Below, piece after piece: positions 1 through 11,619 of a stretch of DNA of 64,000 nucleotides. The notes beneath the pieces were generated by a model. That model saw nothing but the letters and a program-made list of their open reading frames with translations, made no database searches and had not been told where the DNA came from. Source of the stretch: Sapria himalayana (Eukaryota; Streptophyta; Magnoliopsida; Malpighiales; Rafflesiaceae); assembly GCA_029783825.1 (NCBI GenBank), contig JAREIK010009572.1, positions 62,001-126,000 of the forward strand, given 5' to 3'. Every line of letters starts with the position of its first letter. Within the stretch, counting starts at the first letter, position 1. A program made the position numbers and the translations under genes.

Positions 1-849
1 TATGTATGTCTTATTTTTTTAGTATAAATTCTAAGTATAAGCAGTCAAATTTATCTGTCCATAACTCATCCTGAGCTGAGAGCTGAGTAGATTCATAAGC
101 AGTCAAATTTATCAGATTGTCTGGATCAAAGAGAGATTTTTTTTCCATGTAAACTTTATCATTTAGAAACAATCTATTATATATTTATTTGTACATACGA
201 TGTCATAGTATGAGTATCATCATAATGTGAGCTAACATGTTTAGATGTAGAAGAGATATTTTCTCTCATAACGTAAGACCCAATGAGATTATAGACAAGT
301 AAAGAAATGTAATAAATAAATAAATAAAAAATATATATATTTATATATCTTTTGAATTATTATTTTTTGTCTCTTTGAAAATTTTTTTATAATAAAAAAA
401 TATGAAGTTAATACTCACTAATACTCTATTAGTGTTAGACAAATAATATTTTTATCATTTTGTTTACTAGAATAACAAAAATGATAAAAATATTTGTAAT
501 TATATGTAATTATAGTCATGTTATATGTAATTATATTCTTTAATTTATTTGAGAGTCTGGAAGCTTCTATTATTGTTGTGGCAAATGATACTATTGTGTC
601 GGTCAAAAGGCAAAACAATGTACATATTGAATATTTTTTTAACACATTCTATATGTATCAAAAATTTTATCATAATTTTTTTATTAGTTATTTTATTTAA
701 TAATAATATTATTATATTTTGTTTTGTTTTGGTGTTTTTATACAGGATCAGTAAACATTGTATTTGATATTTTTATTTATTATTGATCTACTAGTTATAT
801 ACTGACAACTAAAATATTCATCATAAAATAAATTAAAGATTTTAGAGTC
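1..849. other. AT-rich DNA without recognisable gene
   Basis: I see no coding similarity on either strand. Short open frames at 418-767 overlap each other in several frames and have the low-complexity composition of AT-rich noncoding DNA. If the TAF1 exons downstream belong to one gene, this stretch is 5' intronic or upstream sequence. Confidence 0.5.
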
Positions 850-1905
850 GAGCATATTGAGAGTGATATCTATTAATTATGATATGAATTAGTTAAAAAA
901 TATATAATAACTTCCTATTTGACACATCAAGGGGATATTAGAAGAGATTAATTTCATCTAATTTACTCAGACATTTGAGTATTATGTAGAATCATTACAT
1001 ATGATGCCTTGATATATTTTATTATATTTATTTATGATTGTACTAGATATACTTGACTGTTAATATTTAATAAAAGATTTTAATTTTTTTCTAAGATGTT
1101 AAGAAGTAATTATGTTCTAGAATATAATTTTTGTTTTTAGTAGGATGATATGATTTATTAGATATCCTTTGTGGATACTCATGTACAAAATGAGTTAGTT
1201 GAAAGAAATAATTAATATTTAGTAAAGATATCCTTAGTAGATTAGATACTTATGCACAAAATGAGTTAGTTTAGAGGAAGAATCGATTAAAATATAATTC
1301 TCATTAATTTTATATTTTTTAAGGAGGACAATATGATTCATTAGATATCCTTCGTGTCAGTTAGAAAAACATACAATAGTTTCCTATTTGACACATCAAT
1401 GGGGTACTAGTAGAGACTCATTTCATATGATTTACTTAGACATTTGAGTATCATGTTGAACGATTACATATAATGTCTTGAGATATTTTATTATTTTTAT
1501 TGATGGTTATATGTGATATACATAATTGTTAATATTTAATAAAAAAAATTTATTTTTTCTAATATATTAAGAAGTGATATTATTTTACAATTTAATTTTC
1601 ATCAATTTTATTTTTAGTAGGATGATATGAATCATCAGATATCCTTTATGGATACTCATGCACAAAATGAGTTAGTTGAGAGAAAGAATTGATATTTAGT
1701 TGAAATATTATTTGTGGATACTAATGCACAAAATGTGTTAGTTGAGAAAAAGAATAGATTATAATATAATTCTTATTTATTTTCATATTTTTTGAGGAGG
1801 ATAACATGATTCATCAAATATCCTTAGTAAATAATCATGCACAAAATGAGTTAATTGAGAAGAAGAATCGACTAGAATAATTATACTATATAAGTGTGTG
1901 TCAAA
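850..1905 (+). pseudogene. Decayed Ty1/copia integrase remnant with internal direct repeats
   Basis: A block around 890-1320 is repeated at about 1363-1800, with a further partial copy to about 1880. Spacing is about 470 bp, judged from the anchors ttcctatttgacacatca at 912/1381 and taggatgata at 1141/1618. Near the end of each block a short frame reads like the copia integrase motif around the catalytic Glu (TPQQNGxxERKNR): at about 1638 it reads ISFMDTHAQNELVERKN. Variants of it recur at about 1160, 1226, 1700 and 1816. There is no open frame beyond a few dozen codons. I read this as a long-dead copia fragment that was duplicated locally. The family assignment rests on this one motif. Confidence 0.55.
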
Positions 1906-2256
1906 ATTTTTGGAGATAAATAATTTTAATCAACTTCTTAATTAATTGGATATTATTTTTTATTTGTTCGAATAGTATGTCATGTCAATTTTTATTCTCA
2001 TGAAAGGCTTTTCAATGAGCTATGTTGCACGGACACAGATATGGACATGGGGATACGACACGGCAGGATATGGGGACACGGCAAATTTCAAAAAACTAGG
2101 ATACGGATACGGCTAGGATATGACATGAAAAAAAAATTAAATATAAATATTATTCATTAACAGAAATTTAGATAAATAAAAAAATGCTCAAACTTTATTT
2201 TTACAAACATTCAAACACAAACATAAGAAATATTAAAACAAAAGATTTGCATTTTC

Positions 2257-4584
2257 TTATGAATCAAACAAAATAGCTTCCAGTTCAGGTTCATCAAAAG
2301 AAAGATTTGCAATCTCGAGAATTCCAGCATTTTCAATATCCATTGATTCAAAACCATCACCTCCAATATCCCACATTTTAGATTCGCCTTCATTATAGTT
2401 TGGAGATCTCCTTGACAGAAGTCGAAGATTGTTATGGATATAAACTAAGTCTTCAACTCTTTGTGGTGTCAACTTGTTTCTCTTCATGGAGTGAATAAAA
2501 TTATAAGTGCTCCAATTTCTTTCTCAACATGAGGATGAACAAGGTTGTCCTAACAATTTTAATGCAATAGATTGAAGCATCGGTGCAGTAGTTCCATGAA
2601 CAACCCACCATTTAATAGGACCCATATACTATCTGTCTTTTATGGAATCACTATTAGAAAAATCTTCCAAAAATGCCGAAAATATAGCATACTCGTCATT
2701 TACTCTTTTCCTTTCACATTCATTAGAAAAATATCTCTCAAAATATTTTTTTATTTCTTTTACTATTTCTAAATCTCGATGCGGTGGAACACGATCACCA
2801 GACTCAGCAAGCCATTGTTGACTATAATACCTGCAAGTTATGTTATAACATTAATTATAAAATATTAAACATCATAGAATATCATTTATATTAAAATTAT
2901 CATAATCTATAATTTAAACTCTTAAGATTACCTTGGATTTAAGGAATGAGCAAGAGAATGTAAAGGTGTGTGGCTTCTTTCCACCAAGATTTCATTCACA
3001 ATATAAAAAAACCTATAGGTTAAAATACATAGCAAATCATATAAGTTCAATTATAATTAAAACTTAAACTTTCAATCAAAATAATAAAAATTAAAAATTA
3101 AATTAAAAGTATACCTTGAATTATCTGTGGGGCTTTATGTTCTTTCTTAAAAATAGCTTCCTTCACTTTTTCGATCATAGAATCTTACCACTCATAAATA
3201 TTGTAAGGCAAGGTTTATCAGTGTCAGCTAATCGAAGCATTTCATAAATAGGAGTTGTAAAGCTGAGGATATAATCTACATTCATCCAAAAGTCTTCATT
3301 TAGGATTTTATCATTTACTTCTTTAGCTTTCACTAAATCATCATTTTTATACATTTTTCATTCTTCACTTATCACTAATTGCTCCAAGCCTCTTTTTATT
3401 GTTTTAAATCGTTTAAGCATAACAATAGTTGAAGCAAAACGTATATCGGTCACTGAAAGTAACTTCAGCTTGTAATGCTTATTAAACATTGATAATCTCA
3501 TTGCATGATTCATAATGAAATTCTTGATAAAAAAAATAGCACTTGATACTTGAGCGATTCAACCACACTGTTCCATCATATCATCATATCTTGAGTTTGT
3601 TAGTGCACAAATATTCTTCAAAGCAAGATTAAGAGTATGAACCACACACGGGGTCCAAAAGATATGCTGAAATTTTGCTTCCACAATGTATCATGTTGTT
3701 TTGCAAGCCGCAGCATTATTAGTTATAACTTGAACTACCTTTTGTGGACCAATCTCTTGTATAGTATTAATCAATAAATCAGCTATAAAATGTTTGTCCT
3801 TAGTCTCTCCTTCACAGTTTATTGCTTTCAAAAACATTGGTCCACTTTCAGAGACTGCCATGAAATTAATAAGTGATCTTCTTTGAGCATCTGACCATCC
3901 ATCACTACAAATGCTCACTCCTTTCTCATTCCAAGTCTTCTTGATTGGTTTTAATAGATTATCAATATTATTCTTCTCCTTCTGCAATAATGTTATTCTT
4001 AATGCATGATATCTTGGTGGGACATAACCTGGTAGTTGACTTGCACTTTTAAAGGCACGTGCATAATAAGGATTTCTAGCTAAGTGAAAAGACAACCTTC
4101 CGGAATAAAATAGCCTAGCTATCTCACTGTCAACTAATTCACGTGCACCAATTTTGAATGCATTTTCAATTGATCCCATAGTTTTCTTTCTCTTTTTTAG
4201 ATCAATTGGATTAGCACTAGAAGAGGAATTCTCAAAAAAAGAATCTGCAATGCTTAATGTGGGTAAAGAAACTGACTTAGGATTAGATTTTTTCATTCTC
4301 TGTTTAGATTTCTCCACCATCCTTCGCATCTCAATCAAAATTTGATTTATTATTTTTGTACATGATGCAATCCCAGCCCCTTTAATTTTTAACAAGTGAG
4401 CCTTGACTCTATAATATGATCCTCTATATATTTGTCTACAAAAATTGCATTGAAAAGTAACATTTCCTCCCCCTTTTCATTTATCTAATTTTGCATCTTT
4501 CGTGACATATTTGCATAATGGAGCATTATCATCAACATCTTGAATATTTATTTGATTACTTGAAGGCTCAGAATTATAACTCAT
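2257..4584 (-). pseudogene. hAT transposase pseudogene (BED zinc finger, DUF659, hAT dimerisation domain)
   Basis: Read on the minus strand from an ATG at 4584-4582. The N-terminal region has a BED-type finger (C-x2-C in FQCNFCRQIYRGS, then AHLL...GIASC). It is followed by a basic linker and the DUF659 region at about 4160-3691 (SICSDGWSDAQRRSLINFMA, then ITNNAAACK). A decayed middle contains FWTPCVVHTLNLALKNI (about 3650). The C-terminal region reads AHSLNPRYYSQQWLAESGDR, then RNWSTYNFIHS, then an acidic tail ending at a stop at 2259-2257. Two AT-rich introns with usable borders interrupt it (about 2832-2931 and 3012-3114 in plus coordinates). In-frame stops occur in the BED finger, after the DUF659 block (near 3690), before ERNWST (about 2525) and elsewhere, so it should not make transposase. 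It once catalysed cut-and-paste transposition of family B elements, probably including the short copies found here. Confidence 0.88.
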
Positions 4585-5099
4585 TTTATTGTATAATTCT
4601 GCATGAAAAAAAATTATGCATTTTAAATAATCTATATTAATTCAAAATTAATTTAATCTTATTTTTTTCTCCATCAATACTTTATTACATTTTTCATTAT
4701 ATTTTTATTATTTTCATAAAACATTAATTTATTTAAAATAAATTATATAACAAAAACTATTATACATACATATTATATATTACTAAATATTACATAATAC
4801 ATACTAACAAAAGTATTCATATTTAAATATTCCATATTTTAATATTGCATATTTATTATTATTCTTAAAATTATGTATTTAAAATTAAAATAAATTATTT
4901 GTTTATTATATTTTGTATATATATTAAACAAACAATAATAATTAAAATATAAAAAATATATATTTAAGCCCTCTAACCCCTGCCCCCTCTCGTTACCGCT
5001 TCTAACTCCCTCTAACATATATTTTAAATACAATATTTTAAAATAATTTAAAATACTATATTTTAAAATAATTTAAAATTCTGTATTTTAAAATAATGT

Positions 5100-5225
5100 A
5101 AAAAAAAATTTAAACCCTCTAACACCCTCCCCCCTCCCCACTCCCACCGTCCAGAACCTTTTCCCCCCTCCCGAAAATCCCTCCCGAAACCCCCTCCCCC
5201 CCACCCGATTTTTGATTTTTGATTT
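5100..5225. repeat. C-rich low-complexity tract in hAT-B subterminal region
   Basis: Runs of C interspersed with 'cctcccgaa' units, ending in tandem 'gatttttgatttttga'. The same kind of C-rich tract, better organised as an 18-bp minisatellite, occupies the equivalent position in the short family B element at 16076-16663. Confidence 0.6.
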
Positions 5226-5598
5226 TTGATTTTTGAACTTTCCCCGTCCCGATACAGATTCCAAACCCCCCCTTCCCTTTATAGAATTAGGTTACCTTAG
5301 GTACTGTCGGTGGCTCTACGGTGTGCTCCTCCCCTCCCCGTTTGACGCAATGACAATTGACAACTATTTCCCGCAATCGGCTTGTCGGCAACTCACTGTC
5401 GGCGGTGTGCTCCTCAATTTTTTGGAGATGTACTGTTAATATATAGTGTATTTCCGACGCATTAGAATCAAAAAAATGTGTCGGTTGGTAAATGATGCGT
5501 CTGTTGTTAACGACGACTGTTTTCGAACAACGCGTCGGATACATCTCCGACGCGTATCCGATATGCCACGTGGTGTATCCCATATGGATTTGTGTCCG

Positions 5599-5616
5599 AT
5601 ACGCCACGTGGCGTAT
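5599..5616. repeat. 18-bp perfect palindrome with G-box core
   Basis: ATACGCCACGTGGCGTAT equals its own reverse complement and centres on CACGTG, the G-box bound by plant bZIP and bHLH factors. The identical 18-mer occurs at 10577-10594 and a one-mismatch version at about 29545-29562, always near the same end of family B hAT elements. Binding by transposase or host factors is inference. Confidence 0.7.
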
Positions 5617-5719
5617 TGGACACGTATCCGACGCATGTCCGACCCGTGTCGTCGTGTCCACGTGTCCGACAGGTGGACACGGCAGTTCCTAGGCGTATCT
5701 GTGCAACATAGTCAATGAG

Positions 5720-6639
5720 TATAAATATTTTAATATTTTTTAAAATATTTATTTTGTTCAATATCTCTCAACATACAAAGAGACGATAATGTGTGTCATC
5801 AAATATGTTATCTTTGGATACTTTAATATCAAAAGTATATACATATTACTTGCCATAGTCTATGATGATTATTATAAGTGTCGATATGATATTTTTGGAG
5901 GAAAAATAATTTTTTAAGGACTTGATCTAAGATAATGCATATTTGGATATCATAGTAATAAATGTATATCTATGTCTAGTTAGCATGAATGACATTGAGA
6001 GAGTAGTGACACCTATCCTAGGGCGTCACACTAGCTACAAGAAGCTATTGTGAGCCTGCTATTGAACATAAGATGTGGGTCCTAATAGGCGAGGGTAATG
6101 ATGGTTGAAAGACTTGATCATCCACCACCTAAAGGTATATATTAGATGTGGGTCCACCACCTAAAGGTATATACTAGATGTGGGTCCACCACCATCTAAT
6201 CATACTTAGAATCTTGTTTCAACATTTTTAGAAAAACTTATAATGGTATGCATATGAGTCCACATAATGAAGATGAGACAAAGATATGTTGGGAATGTTG
6301 ATCTGCTCAATGTTAAATTTACAACGAAGAAATTTATATAAACTTATGATGTTAACTAGTAGATTTCTTTTTTTCTTTTGGAAAATGATAATTATTAGAT
6401 TATTAGTTTCTATTGTTGCATCATACATGTGGACAATGTATCATCAAAATGTAATATAAATATTTTATATGATTCTGAAAAAAATATATATATACAGCAT
6501 CCACTTGGATTCACTATTTTTAGAATTTTTAGATATTATATGTATATTACATAAGATCCTTTATGATCTAAAATAGTATTATAGGGTGTGTTTTTTCTGT
6601 AATTATCAACTTTGTTCTTAGGAAATATATGTCAGCCTG
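5720..6639. repeat. Intergenic or intronic DNA with short 32-bp tandem repeat
   Basis: No gene is recognised. A 32-bp unit beginning ccaccacctaaaggtatata is repeated a little over twice at about 6122-6195. The rest is AT-rich with no similarity I can name. Confidence 0.5.
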
Positions 6640-7150
6640 TTTGTATTTTTTTAGGTATGGATTAGGCTATTAATATGTGATGTTAGTAATATATGTGAAT
6701 GATATGCTGATAATGTGAATGATAAGTCAATTGAAACTATTTCTATATATTGTATTTCAGACGCATGATTTAGGATTTCTTAGGTATTTCTTGGGTATTA
6801 AAATTATATGCTTTGGAGGTACAAGTTTATTTTATCAAAAGAGATTCATTTTTAATATTTTCTCTAATTTTGGTATGTTGGGATATATATTTGTTGACTT
6901 ATCACTTGATGTAAGCATAAATATGAGTACAAATATTTGTTTTTCATATAATTTCATCAAATATAGGAGAATTATAGAAAAATTTAACTATCTAACAATG
7001 AGTAGGCCAGTTATTACATACGTTATTAATATATTTAGTCATTTCTTAGATTTTCATAGACATGAATATATGTTATCAACATTTTTACGAAGCCTTTTAA
7101 AGGAACACAAGTTGTTTTCATCATTTCTAAACTGAATGTTTGTGACATGT
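6640..7150 (+). pseudogene. Decayed Ty1/copia reverse transcriptase (C-terminal half)
   Basis: An open stretch of 138 codons at 6719-7135 follows a degenerate YVDD-like motif (YVNDMLI, about 6688). It contains the copia connection sequence FQTHDLGFLRYFLGIKI, then SRPVITYVINIFSHFLDFHR, matching the family pattern 'FQxKDLGxLRYFLGIE ... GKLNYLTxTRPDIxxAVxxxSQF'. The catalytic second Asp is Asn, and the frame breaks upstream, so it is inactive. It is followed by the 3' terminal sequence 'gagcttgaaaagtacgtcgaaatttga', similar to that after the remnant at 18670-18700. No intact LTR was delimited. Confidence 0.8.
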
Positions 7151-8116
7151 GTGTACGAGCTTGAAAAGTACGTCGAAATTTGATTTTTATTTTATTCTTT
7201 ATTGTTTACTTTTTTTTAAATATTAGTAAGTACTTAATATGTGAGTTATCTCAAATCATATAATGAACGATGTTATACTTAAAAAATAACTTTTTCTCAT
7301 TTATAATATTTTGTAATTTTTTTATCTCTCTTTTCTCCTACTTGATTTCCACATGAGCACAAGTTATCTCAAGTATGAATTATATTTCAAAAAAGAATTA
7401 CTCATATCGGAACAAACACACACTGCACACATACACGACATTATATATATATATATATATATATATAGGTTTTTTTTTTGTTTTTTTTATTGTTATTACA
7501 TGCCATACTGATGTGACGAGGATAGAATTATTCTTTGGAGGAGAAAGCAGAGTGTACAAAAACTCAAGTATTTTAAGGTTTGGTATATCTATCATGTGTG
7601 AAATCCAAAATCTTGGGTTTCTGAAACATAAAAAAAATTTGAATTTCTTATATAAACATAATTTTCTCCAAACCTAACCCATGTTCTTGATTTATGGTGT
7701 TTAATTCTGGTATGCATTTGGATTCATGGTGAAATAATTCTTTTTTGATCATAAGCCAGATGACATTTTTGATCCTGAATCCAATCATAAAGTCAGATCT
7801 CAACCATGTGAGTAAACTATAATTCATACTTGTGAGAATAGAGAAAACATTGGAGAGGGGTGACTCTCATGGTATTTTGCTAATGTGAAAATAAGATATT
7901 TGCAAATGTGAACATTTGGTAATCCTGTTCTATGCTTCTACATTAAGCTCACCTGTTAAAATCATTTTGTTTTCTCAAAAAATAGTAAAAATTAATAAAT
8001 TCCATTCAAATAGTTTTCCCGTTCCACAATCCTGTTATTCAGATTTGCAAAGTTGTGGTAAATGGGTTTGTAATTTGCATGGGTTTTCACTATTATCTGT
8101 TTGTCATTTTGAACAG
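7151..8116. other. Probable TAF1 intron, 3' part
   Basis: No coding similarity. An (AT)n microsatellite lies at about 7441-7468. The segment ends in gtcattttgaacag just before the TAF1 exon at 8117, a usable 3' splice site. No TAF1 N-terminal exon (the acidic, TBP-binding part of the family) was recognised here or further upstream. Confidence 0.6.
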
Positions 8117-8279
8117 GATGCTGGTTCGAGAGATCCTGAGGATGGTCCTAGTTCCATGAAACTGCCTATTCTATGTGTTGAAGATGGTATCGTCATATTA
8201 CGGTTCTCTGAAATATTTGGTGTTCACGAGCCACATAAAAAATGTGGGAAAAGGGAACATAGATATTCCATTGACAGAG
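8117..8279 (+). CDS. TAF1: TAF1 (TFIID subunit 1) internal exon
   Basis: TAF1 is the large scaffold subunit of the general transcription factor TFIID, acting in the nucleus at RNA polymerase II promoters. This 163-bp exon begins in phase 0 after ...gaacag and ends in phase 1 at ...GACAGAG before gtatga. It encodes 54 codons including LPILCVEDGIVILRFSEIFG followed by VHEPHKK, a signature of plant TAF1/HAF proteins located N-terminal to the ubiquitin-like domain. The last base, G, joins the AT at 34328 to form an Asp codon, giving the expected D-K-Y-K continuation. The preceding and next exons are far away, each across TE-filled introns. Recognition is from family knowledge without an alignment. 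Confidence 0.85.
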
Positions 8280-8997
8280 GTATGATATGTGTGTGAACGA
8301 GTTCATCAAGTATGTTTTTTTTGTCCAGGAAAGTGAAATGATGATTTGAAATGAACCTCACAAATATTTATAGATGCATTTTGATATTTTCTACCACAAT
8401 TTCTGCATGATCACGAAAAAGTATAAAACATATGGTCATGATTTATGCTGGATTTGCAAGCAAATGCATATGAATGTTTCTGGATGCTGATGTTTATTTT
8501 TGTTTGTTAGCTTATTTAATTCATGTTTTTATTTTAGTTTGTATAAGAGCTTCTGACATGCAAATGCATATATTATTATGATCTTTGGATTTTAGTGTTA
8601 ATGAAAATATAGGTTTTTTTCCCTTTTTTTCTCATCTCCCATCTCCCATTATTCCTCTCTCCTATTTCCTGAAACCCTAACTTTGCCAAATTTGAACATG
8701 GTATCATAGATGTTCTGATGGCCAAAGGTAGGTGATGAATGGTGATGTTCTAATGCATGTCACATTGTGCATGAGCATTTGATGTATATAATGGCTGTGT
8801 CTTTGTCTTGTGGAACTGAAAGCGAGTTTTTGAATGTTTCTTCTTTCCATAGTGGCTTGGTTAGGCCAATGAATGTGCGAAAGTGGTTTACTGGTGGTTC
8901 ATTGAGTTAGTGATCCTGCTGATGGTAGTTCCTATAGTGGTTTGTATGATGGTGCTGGGACAGTGCAATGGTGCAACATGTTGGTACATAAAAAAAT
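8280..8997 (+). other. Intronic DNA with a possible copia LTR/primer-site relic
   Basis: No gene. The sequence tggtatcata at 8699-8708, after 'gaaaccctaactttgccaaatttgaacatgg', resembles the plant copia initiator-Met primer-binding site TGGTATCAGAGC. Similar relics occur at about 19234, 23151, 36494 and 60724. LTR limits are not recognisable. Confidence 0.35.
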
Positions 8998-10500
8998 TAG
9001 AGGTGTCAAATAGGTTGGCCTGGCCTAGACAGCCCGGTTTTAGGTGGTCCAAATGGGCCACTGTGATGTGTCTGGCCCGACATGGTTTTATCAGGCTTGG
9101 CATGGCCCAAATTTGCCGGGTCGGGCATGACAGGTCAGTCTTGGCTCGTCTGGACCGGGTTTTAATTTTTAAAATATTTTAATTTTTTAATTCAGAATAC
9201 TAAATATTTTAAAAATTATAAAATTTAAATTTTAAAAATTAACTTATAATTATTTAATTATATACTTTAAGAGTTTTTAGTTAATGTTAATAGTTAATAG
9301 TTAATTTTAAATAAATAATTTATTTTAAAATTTATATTTTATTAAATATAATAAAATATAAGTTTTTTATTATGATAAACAACTAAAATTTTAAAACTAA
9401 ATATGTATTAATGTTTGAATTAATAAAATATTAAAATTTAAATATGAATAAAAACTAATACAAAATAAAAATTCAAAAAAATAATATTTAAGTATTAATT
9501 TACAACTCAAAGTAATATCACAAATAAAAAATAAACAAATCAAAATATAATATAAATGAGTAAATTAAAATCCAATATTAGATATCATTGTCTCAATACG
9601 TCAATCATCAACGTCATCAATCGTTAAATCATTCTCAATATCAATATCATACAAAATATTATCAGTAATCAATTCCTTCTTTTTTGTTGTAGTCCCAGCA
9701 CAATCTTGGATGTCCAAGCTTGAATCTTACCAATCCATCTTGTATGCTAAAATCTCAATAATAATTAGTCGTAATCTCGATCTCATATCCGAAATAATAT
9801 TTACTGTAACAGAAAAAGTAGACTCCGATGCTACACTCGATACTGGAGGAGACAGTAGATCCCGTGTCATCTTAGATAGCACGGAATAAGTGGACTCGTA
9901 TGATTCTAATACTGTAATATTTTAAGATTTTTAGTATCAGAATGTGGTAGGATTGAGCTGTAATCGATATATAAGTATCAAGACAATTCACTCCCATTCG
10001 ATGATCTTTCTTACCATTTTTTCTTCACTATCCGAATGAAAAAGTCATAATCTTCGAATATGGTATTCATGTCCGTACTGAGAGCCTCATTATTACTATG
10101 ACCATATCTAGTATCGTAATATGTAAATAGCTCAGCCAATCTCTCGTGATTAAACTTTTTAGGTGAGCCTTTCTAGTTCATGCATGAGGAAATATATGTC
10201 AAAATATTTTCTACTATTTCCACTTTAATCCTAGGGTACATACAGACAGCCAGACAATAAAAAGATGAAATGGTGGACCAGTAATTTAAGTATTTGGTTT
10301 TCATCTCTACAATCATATCGCTAAGTGTCGGGTTATCTCGATACTTCCTAATCATGCCACTAATATTATATATGCAACTAGGTACAATATAAGTTGTGAG
10401 AGTATAACTGACGAATACATGTTAATTGTGTCATAACAAATATTTAGGAATTTTATATGAAATTTTGAAGCCCAATCAGTATCATCAATAATAAGTTCGT

Positions 10501-11619
10501 CAAGGAAGCATGGACACGGCTCCCTACAGTTGTGTCCACGTGTCTGACACCTAGACACGGCACGGATACGTGTCCGATACGCCACGTGGCGTATTATTGA
10601 TCAATCCGTATCTGATACGCCATGTGACGTATCGGATGGTTGCGTCGGCAATCCGTATCCATCTCGATAGTGCCCGACGTCCGACGATGTCGGGTGGCCA
10701 ACGTCGCCACATGGGCGACGTTGGCCACTGGCAGGGGGTGGGCACAATTTGAGGGGGAGGCAGGGAGCAGGTCTAATTTGAGGGAGAGGCAAGAGTGGGC
10801 GCGATTTGAGGGAGAGGCAGGAGCGGGCGCGATTTGAGGGAGAGGTAGGAGCGGGCGTGATTTGAGGGAGAGGCAGGAGCGGGCACGATTTGATGGGAGA
10901 GGAAGGGACGATGCGATTTAACGGGAGAGGTAGGGGCGGCGTGATTTGAGGGGAGAGGAAGGGACGGCGCGATTTGAGGGGAGAGGAAGGGACGGCGCGA
11001 TTTGAGGGGAGAGGAAGGGGTGGCGCGATTTGAGGGGAGAGGAAGGGGCGGTGCGATTTAACGGGAGATGTAGGGGCAGTGCGATTTGAGGGGAGAGGCA
11101 GGGGCGGCGCGATTTGAGGGGAGAGGCAGGGGCGGCGCGATTTGAGGGGAGAGGCAGGGGCGACACGATTTGAGGGGAGAGGAAGGGGCGGGCGTGATTT
11201 GAGGGGAGAGGCAGGGGTGGGCGTGATTTGAGGGGGAGGCAGGGGAGGGCGTATTTGTGTGGGGATGTTGCATAAAATAAAATATTTTTATAAAATAAAA
11301 TAAAATATTTTTATTTTATAAAAAAAATATATGTTTATATAATATAATTATAAAATATTATTTTATAAAATAAAATAATTATAAATATTATCTTATAAAA
11401 TAAAATAAAATACAATATTTTTATTTTATAAAATAAACAATATATATTTATTTTATATAATAGAATACCTAATATTTATTAAAAAATAATTTTTATTTTA
11501 AATTTTATTTTTTTTATCATGCAGTATCCTAGCCGTATCCGTATCCTAGTTTTTTAGAATTTGTAATGTCCCCGTATCCTGCCGTGACGTATCCCCATGT
11601 CCGTGTCCGTGTTTCTTAG
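10501..11619 (-). mobile_element. Non-autonomous hAT family B element nested in a family A element
   Basis: It begins CAAGGAAGCATGGACACGG and ends CCGTGTCCGTGTTTCTTAG, imperfect terminal inverted repeats. A perfect 8-bp target duplication, aagttcgt, flanks it at 10493-10500 and 11620-11627. The left part has the G-box palindrome (10577-10594) and the 'gtccgatacg' motifs. The middle is a 28-bp minisatellite. The right part has the family B motif (complement of 'aaaaaactaggatacggatacggctaggatac'). No transposase sequence is present, so it depended on a related element for movement. Confidence 0.93.
10742..11265. repeat. 28-bp GC-rich minisatellite, about 18 copies
   Basis: The unit is gcgatttgaggg(g)agaggcaggagcgggc, 28 bp, with gradual sequence change along the array (gagcgggc to gggacggc to gggcggc). 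It lies in the interior of a family B hAT. The same unit on the opposite strand forms an array at 29082-29465 in another family B copy, which is inserted in the opposite orientation. Pro/Ser-rich translations of the complement are artefacts of the repeat. Confidence 0.9.

Larger units (their letters stand above)
2020..5711 (-). mobile_element. hAT family B transposon, near full length, decayed
   Basis: The ends are inverted repeats, CTATGTTGCACGGACAC at 2020 and ...CGTATCTGTGCAACATAG ending at 5711. They are flanked by a perfect 8-bp target duplication, tcaatgag, at 2012-2019 and 5712-5719, the length expected for hAT elements. The interior carries a minus-strand BED/DUF659/dimerisation transposase pseudogene (2257-4584). 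The right subterminal region holds C-rich low-complexity DNA and repeated 'cgatacgccacgtggcgtat' / 'gacacgtatcc' motifs. The left subterminal motif 'gatacgg...aaaaaactaggatacggatacggctaggatac' recurs in three other copies in this window. The length of 3.7 kb fits an autonomous-type hAT. Confidence 0.92.

Noticed and set aside
7916..8116. Extending the TAF1 exon upstream to the ATG at 7916
   Set aside because: The frame is open but its translation (ending CNLHGFSLLSVCHFEQ) has no TAF1 character, and a good acceptor (gaacag) precedes the conserved part at 8117.
10742..11265. Regularly spaced 28-bp repeats resembling a CRISPR array or a repeat protein gene
   Set aside because: The units are contiguous with no spacers, the DNA is clearly plant and lies inside a hAT element with target duplications. 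The Pro/Ser-rich frames are complement translations of a minisatellite.
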